Source of the DNA: Xanthomarina sp035306605
Lineage (GTDB): Bacteria; Bacteroidota; Bacteroidia; Flavobacteriales; Flavobacteriaceae
DNA length: 64,000 bases
NCBI GenBank assembly: GCA_035306605.1
Contig: DATGNR010000029.1
Reading direction: 5' to 3' (one strand)
Each line of letters opens with the position of its first letter. The first letter of the stretch is position 1. Below are positions 60,868-64,000 of the stretch, one piece after another. The position numbers and the translations under genes are program-made. The notes under the pieces were generated by a model, which was given only the letters and a program-made list of their open reading frames with translations, was not told where the DNA came from and ran no database searches.

Positions 60868-62172
60868 TTAAGGCAAAGTAACTTTTAATCGTTTGATACG
60901 TTTATTGTCTATAGATTCAATAGTAAAAAGGTAGTCTTCAAACGGTATTTTACTCCCTATTTTAGGGAATACACCTGAGATTTCTAAAACAAATCCCGCC
61001 AAAGTTTCTGCTTCTCCTCTTTCATTCTCAAAATGCGTTTCGTTTTCCAATTTAATGATTTTATAGAAATCTTTTAAAGGTGTTTTACCTTCAAATACGT
61101 AATTTTTATCGTCTAACATTGAATACACCAAGTCTTCATCGTCATACTCATCACTAATATCACCTACTATTTCTTCAATAATATCCTCTAAGGAAATTAA
61201 TCCAGAAGTACCACCGTACTCATCGACAACTACAGCAAGATGTACTTTCTTTTCCTGAAATGCTGCCATTAAATCGTCTAGTTTCTTATTCTCTGGAACA
61301 AAAAACGGTTCTCTTAATAAGGTTGTCCAATCGAATTGTTTTCTATCAATATAAGGCAGTAGGTCTTTAACGTAAAGAATTCCTTTTATCTTATCTATAT
61401 TGTCTTCATACACCGGAATTCTAGAGTATCCATGATTTATAACTTCCGGAATAATCTCCTGATACTTTTGATTGATGTTTAGTGCGAAAATATCGATTCT
61501 TGGACGCATAACTTGCTTGGTATCGGTATTTCCAAAAGACACGATTCCTTGCAGTATTTTATGCTCCTCACGCGTGGTATCCTCATCGCTAGTTAATTCT
61601 AAGGCTTGAGAGAGTTGATCTACACTTAAATTAGATTTTTGTTTTCCTAATTTCCCATGGATACCTAAAGTAATGCTTCGCATAGGTAAACTGATTGGCG
61701 AAAAAACAACATCTAAAACCCTTAATGGATAAGCCATAAAATTAGAGAATTTAATTTTATTTCGGCTTGCGTAAATTTTTGGTAAAATTTCTCCGAATAG
61801 CAAGATTAGAAAAGTAATAACTACCACTTCCACTACAAATCTTATGATAGGGTTTACAATACCTATAAACAAAAAGTCGCTCATGAAGGCAAATAAAATT
61901 ACAATTCCAATGTTTATGAAATTATTAGCTACCAAGATGGTTGCTAGTAATTTTTTAGGCCTTTCTAATAAGGTGGAAATAATTTTAAAAGTGTTTGGGT
62001 TTTCCTTTAGTCCGTTTTCTAAATCGGTTCTATTTAAAGAAAAAAGAGCCACTTCAGCTCCAGAAATTAGTGCCGAGCACATTAATAATACTATAAGTAG
62101 CGCAAAACCAAAAACAATCGTAAAGTCGATTGTTAGTAGGATTGCGTACAAACTCGTGGGTTCAGGGTCCAA
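60868..62172 (-). CDS. gldE: Gliding motility protein GldE (CNNM/CorC-type membrane protein)
   Basis: GldE (434 aa) belongs to the CNNM/CorC (DUF21-CBS-transporter-associated) family. The N-terminal half has four hydrophobic spans (about 15-200; SGAEVALFSLNRTDLE, LIVLLMCSALI). Two CBS domains follow (about 215-330; RPRIDIFALNINQ, RIPVYEDNIDKIKGILYVKD, LAVVVDEYGGTSGLISLEDI). The C-terminal domain (~350-434) is the CorC/HlyC type (EAETLAGFVLEISGVFP). Relatives transport or sense Mg2+/Co2+, but in gliding bacteria loss of GldE suppresses or affects motility through GldD. It is 30 bp after ssb. Confidence 0.92.
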   Translation of the reverse strand: MDPEPTSLYAILLTIDFTIVFGFALLIVLLMCSALISGAEVALFSLNRTDLENGLKENPNTFKIISTLLERPKKLLATILVANNFINIGIVILFAFMSDFLFIGIVNPIIRFVVEVVVITFLILLFGEILPKIYASRNKIKFSNFMAYPLRVLDVVFSPISLPMRSITLGIHGKLGKQKSNLSVDQLSQALELTSDEDTTREEHKILQGIVSFGNTDTKQVMRPRIDIFALNINQKYQEIIPEVINHGYSRIPVYEDNIDKIKGILYVKDLLPYIDRKQFDWTTLLREPFFVPENKKLDDLMAAFQEKKVHLAVVVDEYGGTSGLISLEDIIEEIVGDISDEYDDEDLVYSMLDDKNYVFEGKTPLKDFYKIIKLENETHFENERGEAETLAGFVLEISGVFPKIGSKIPFEDYLFTIESIDNKRIKRLKVTLP

Positions 62173-62202
62173 TTATAAAGTCTTTAATTATACAATATTT
62201 GC

Positions 62203-62646
62203 TTAAAACGGAAGATCAGTGTCTTCATTTTCTTGCTCTATTTGATTTTTGATATTTTCTATAGGTTTATGAGTTGGCTGACCAGCTCCTTGTTGACTTT
62301 CGCTTTCCTTTTTAGTGGTTAAAAACGTAAAATCTGTACAATGTATTTCTGTAGAATATCTATCGTTACCCGAATCATCTTGCCATTTTCTGGTTTTTAT
62401 CCTGCCTTCAATATAAACCTTATCACCTTTAGATAAGTATTTTTCACAAATTTCAGCAGCTTTATTCCTTACTACTATATTATGCCATTCAGTATTGCTA
62501 ATACGTTCATTGGTTTGTTTGTTGACGTATGTTTCGTTTGTTGCCAAAGGAAAACGCCCAATACAATTTCCACCATCGAAATAATGCATTTTCACCTCAT
62601 CTCCTAAGTGACCAATTAACATCACTTTATTTAATGTTCCAGACAT
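62203..62646 (-). CDS. ssb: Single-stranded DNA-binding protein
   Basis: SSB (147 aa) coats single-stranded DNA in replication and repair. The OB-fold begins SGTLNKVMLIGHLGDEVKMHY and includes EWHNIVVRNKAAEICEKYL and GDKVYIEGRIKTRKWQDDSG. A short Gln-rich linker leads to the acidic tip DTDLPF, the docking peptide for partner proteins. Length is normal. It lies between mutY and gldE, with a possible promoter of its own at 62672-62679. It may be one of two SSB paralogues in the genome; the window shows only this copy. Confidence 0.95.
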   Translation of the reverse strand: MSGTLNKVMLIGHLGDEVKMHYFDGGNCIGRFPLATNETYVNKQTNERISNTEWHNIVVRNKAAEICEKYLSKGDKVYIEGRIKTRKWQDDSGNDRYSTEIHCTDFTFLTTKKESESQQGAGQPTHKPIENIKNQIEQENEDTDLPF

Positions 62647-62671
62647 ACTATTTTTATAAGTTTATAATTAG

Positions 62672-62679
62672 CAAAATTA
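62672..62679 (-). promoter_or_regulatory. Predicted ssb promoter -7 box
   Basis: The minus strand reads TAATTTTG (TAnnTTTG), 26 bases upstream of the ssb ATG, inside the mutY-ssb gap. It suggests that ssb-gldE-gldD can be transcribed independently of mutY. Confidence 0.4.
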
Positions 62680-62739
62680 CGTAATTGCTTTTCATTTCTT
62701 TAAATTTAATAAAAAATTATGAGTTGCATTCGTAAAGTA

Positions 62740-63780
62740 TTAAAAATTGAAAGATTCTATAAAGTTCTCAATTAAAACTGGAACGGCAAAATCTCTAATC
62801 TTTTCTATAGGGATTCCTGGCTTTGGCAGCTGATTAACCGTTACTAACCAGAATTTAGTATGTAAATGTTGATGCGACAACTTATGGATAATATCACTTT
62901 CGTTATACAAGGATAGCTTATAATTTACATCATCTAATAAAGAGTACCCCTCTAACTCCATTTGAAAACTATTTTCAGTCTGTTTTTTATTCGTTTCTAG
63001 AAGAGGAAATTGATATAAATTTTCCCAAATACCATTTCCCTGCCGTTTTTCAAGTATTGTTTCTCCCGTATCTGATAAAAAAACCAAGAAATTAAAATAC
63101 TTCTTGGCAGGTTTTTTAGCTTTTAATTTTACGGGTAGCTTAGTTATTATTCCCTCTTTAAAGGCCACACAAGCACTACTAAAAGGGCAGCTTATACAAT
63201 CTGGACTTGAAGGCGAACATTGCATCGATCCAAAATCCATAATGGCTTGGTTATGTTCGGCAGGATTTTTAGGGTCTAAAATTTCTTGAGCTAAAGTTTT
63301 AAATGTTTTAAATCCCGCTGTTGTATTTATAGGAGTTTCAACTCCATAATATCTAGCTAGAAATCGATACACATTTCCATCTAGAACTGCCGTATTTTCA
63401 TTAAAGCAGATAGAAGCAATGGCGCTTGCTGTATAATCTCCTACTCCTTTTAATTTTAAAAGTTCTTTATAGTTGTTTGGAAAGACACCATTTAACTCGG
63501 TAACAATATATTTAGCTGTGGCATGTAGATTTCTGGCTCTAGAATAATAGCCCAAGCCTTGCCATAATTTTAAAACTTCACTTTCCTTGGCATCTGCTAA
63601 GTGAAATATGGTTGGATAATTGGATACAAAAGCCTCATAATAAGGCAAACCTTGCTTAATTTGTGTTTGTTGCAAAATTATTTCAGATAACCATATGTGA
63701 TATGGGTTGGTCGTGTTCCTCCATGGAAAGTCACGCTTATTATTTGAGTACCAATATGTTAAAATTTTTGTTATAGTCAT
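62740..63780 (-). CDS. mutY: A/G-specific adenine glycosylase MutY
   Basis: MutY (346 aa) removes adenine mispaired with 8-oxoguanine. The catalytic Glu is residue 33 in LSEIILQQTQ. The helix-hairpin-helix is LKGVGDYTASAIASICF and the catalytic Asp lies in VLDGNVYRFLARYYGVE. The [4Fe-4S] cluster has C-x6-C-x2-C-x5-C (CSPSSPDCISCPFSSAC). The C-terminal NUDIX-like domain (from ~230) recognises 8-oxoG. It is divergent from the HU gene. Confidence 0.96.
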   Translation of the reverse strand: MTITKILTYWYSNNKRDFPWRNTTNPYHIWLSEIILQQTQIKQGLPYYEAFVSNYPTIFHLADAKESEVLKLWQGLGYYSRARNLHATAKYIVTELNGVFPNNYKELLKLKGVGDYTASAIASICFNENTAVLDGNVYRFLARYYGVETPINTTAGFKTFKTLAQEILDPKNPAEHNQAIMDFGSMQCSPSSPDCISCPFSSACVAFKEGIITKLPVKLKAKKPAKKYFNFLVFLSDTGETILEKRQGNGIWENLYQFPLLETNKKQTENSFQMELEGYSLLDDVNYKLSLYNESDIIHKLSHQHLHTKFWLVTVNQLPKPGIPIEKIRDFAVPVLIENFIESFNF

Positions 63781-63799
63781 TAAATATGTATCTTGTGAG

Positions 63800-63807
63800 C
63801 AAAAATA
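63800..63807 (-). promoter_or_regulatory. Predicted mutY promoter -7 box
   Basis: The minus strand reads TATTTTTG (TAnnTTTG), 20 bases upstream of the mutY ATG. Confidence 0.4.
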
Positions 63808-63840
63808 AAGGTTTATAACATTAAATTTAAATGAATTAGG

Positions 63841-63873
63841 TTTGAAATATTGAATTTTTAATTCCTATATTTG
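63841..63873 (+). promoter_or_regulatory. Predicted HU promoter
   Basis: TTTG at 63841-63844, a 21-bp spacer and TATATTTG at 63866-63873 together match the Bacteroidota -33/-7 promoter. The start codon follows 41 bases later. Confidence 0.65.
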
Positions 63874-63914
63874 CATCCCTTTAAATAATTAATAGTAACT
63901 TAAATAGATTAAAA

Positions 63915-64000
63915 ATGACTAAAGCTGATTTAGTAGCGAAAATTTCTGAAAAATTAGGAATCGAAAAAGGTGATGTTCAGGCAACTGTTGAAACATTTAT
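63915..64000 (+). CDS. HU-family DNA-binding protein (N-terminal fragment, cut by window end)
   Basis: Only the first 28 codons are present: TKADLVAKISEKLGIEKGDV, then QATVETF. This is the first helical part of a small HU/IHF histone-like DNA-binding protein (normally about 95 aa). It is divergent from mutY, an order that I know from flavobacteria. The rest lies beyond base 64000. HU or IHF subtype cannot be told from this part. Confidence 0.85.
   Translation, partial: MTKADLVAKISEKLGIEKGDVQATVETF

Noticed and set aside
60237..63780. mutY-ssb-gldE-gldD order as a new gene cluster
   Set aside because: I recognise this arrangement from gliding flavobacteria, so it is expected rather than new.

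Overview
The window is AT-rich chromosomal DNA from a marine-type Bacteroidota, almost certainly a member of the Flavobacteriaceae. The evidence is the type IX secretion and gliding genes (sprA, gldD, gldE), proteins with type A T9SS C-terminal sorting domains, alternative complex III (act genes) joined to an aa3 oxidase, and promoters that fit the Bacteroidota -7 consensus TAnnTTTG rather than a sigma-70 box. The genus cannot be named from what is visible.

Layout. (1) 1-7773, minus strand: ruvB, queG, maeB, ruvA and the N-terminal part of sprA, which runs off the left edge. (2) 8035-19403, minus strand: a respiratory operon actA-B-C-D-E-F-coxB-coxA. Electrons would pass from menaquinol through the Fe-S and heme subunits of ACIII to a CuA/aa3 oxidase. 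The genes end at a strong terminator. (3) 19616-26169: a SPOR protein, a T9SS-sorted small protein following a decayed Collar-domain gene, then rimP-nusA-infB (minus) behind a leader that carries a terminator-like hairpin. (4) 26689-33596: a universal stress protein, tRNA-Gln, a large DUF2723 membrane protein with a polysaccharide deacetylase, a thioredoxin-fold protein without its CxxC, and a membrane metallophosphoesterase. (5) 33908-36365: the lysine pathway pair lysC-lysA. (6) 36875-42634: a TPR histidine kinase, a LytTR response regulator, a tandem-repeat T9SS protein and a small secreted protein. Direct repeats spaced 21 bp precede the last three genes and suggest one regulon. (7) 42759-45530: aldehyde dehydrogenase, a META-domain lipoprotein, the remains of an isoaspartyl peptidase gene and an 11-bp tandem repeat. 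(8) polA. (9) 49506-59854: three co-directional genes for an outer-membrane barrel-like protein, a 2190-residue exported protein and an FnIII protein. (10) 60237-63780, minus: mutY, ssb, gldE, gldD, with the start of an HU gene divergent at the right edge.

Most of the window is conserved core. The less familiar parts are the predicted LytTR regulon (36875-42634) and the giant exported-protein module (49506-59854). Neither can be given a function from sequence alone. Two pseudogenes (20882-21480 and about 45245-45530) mark recent gene loss.
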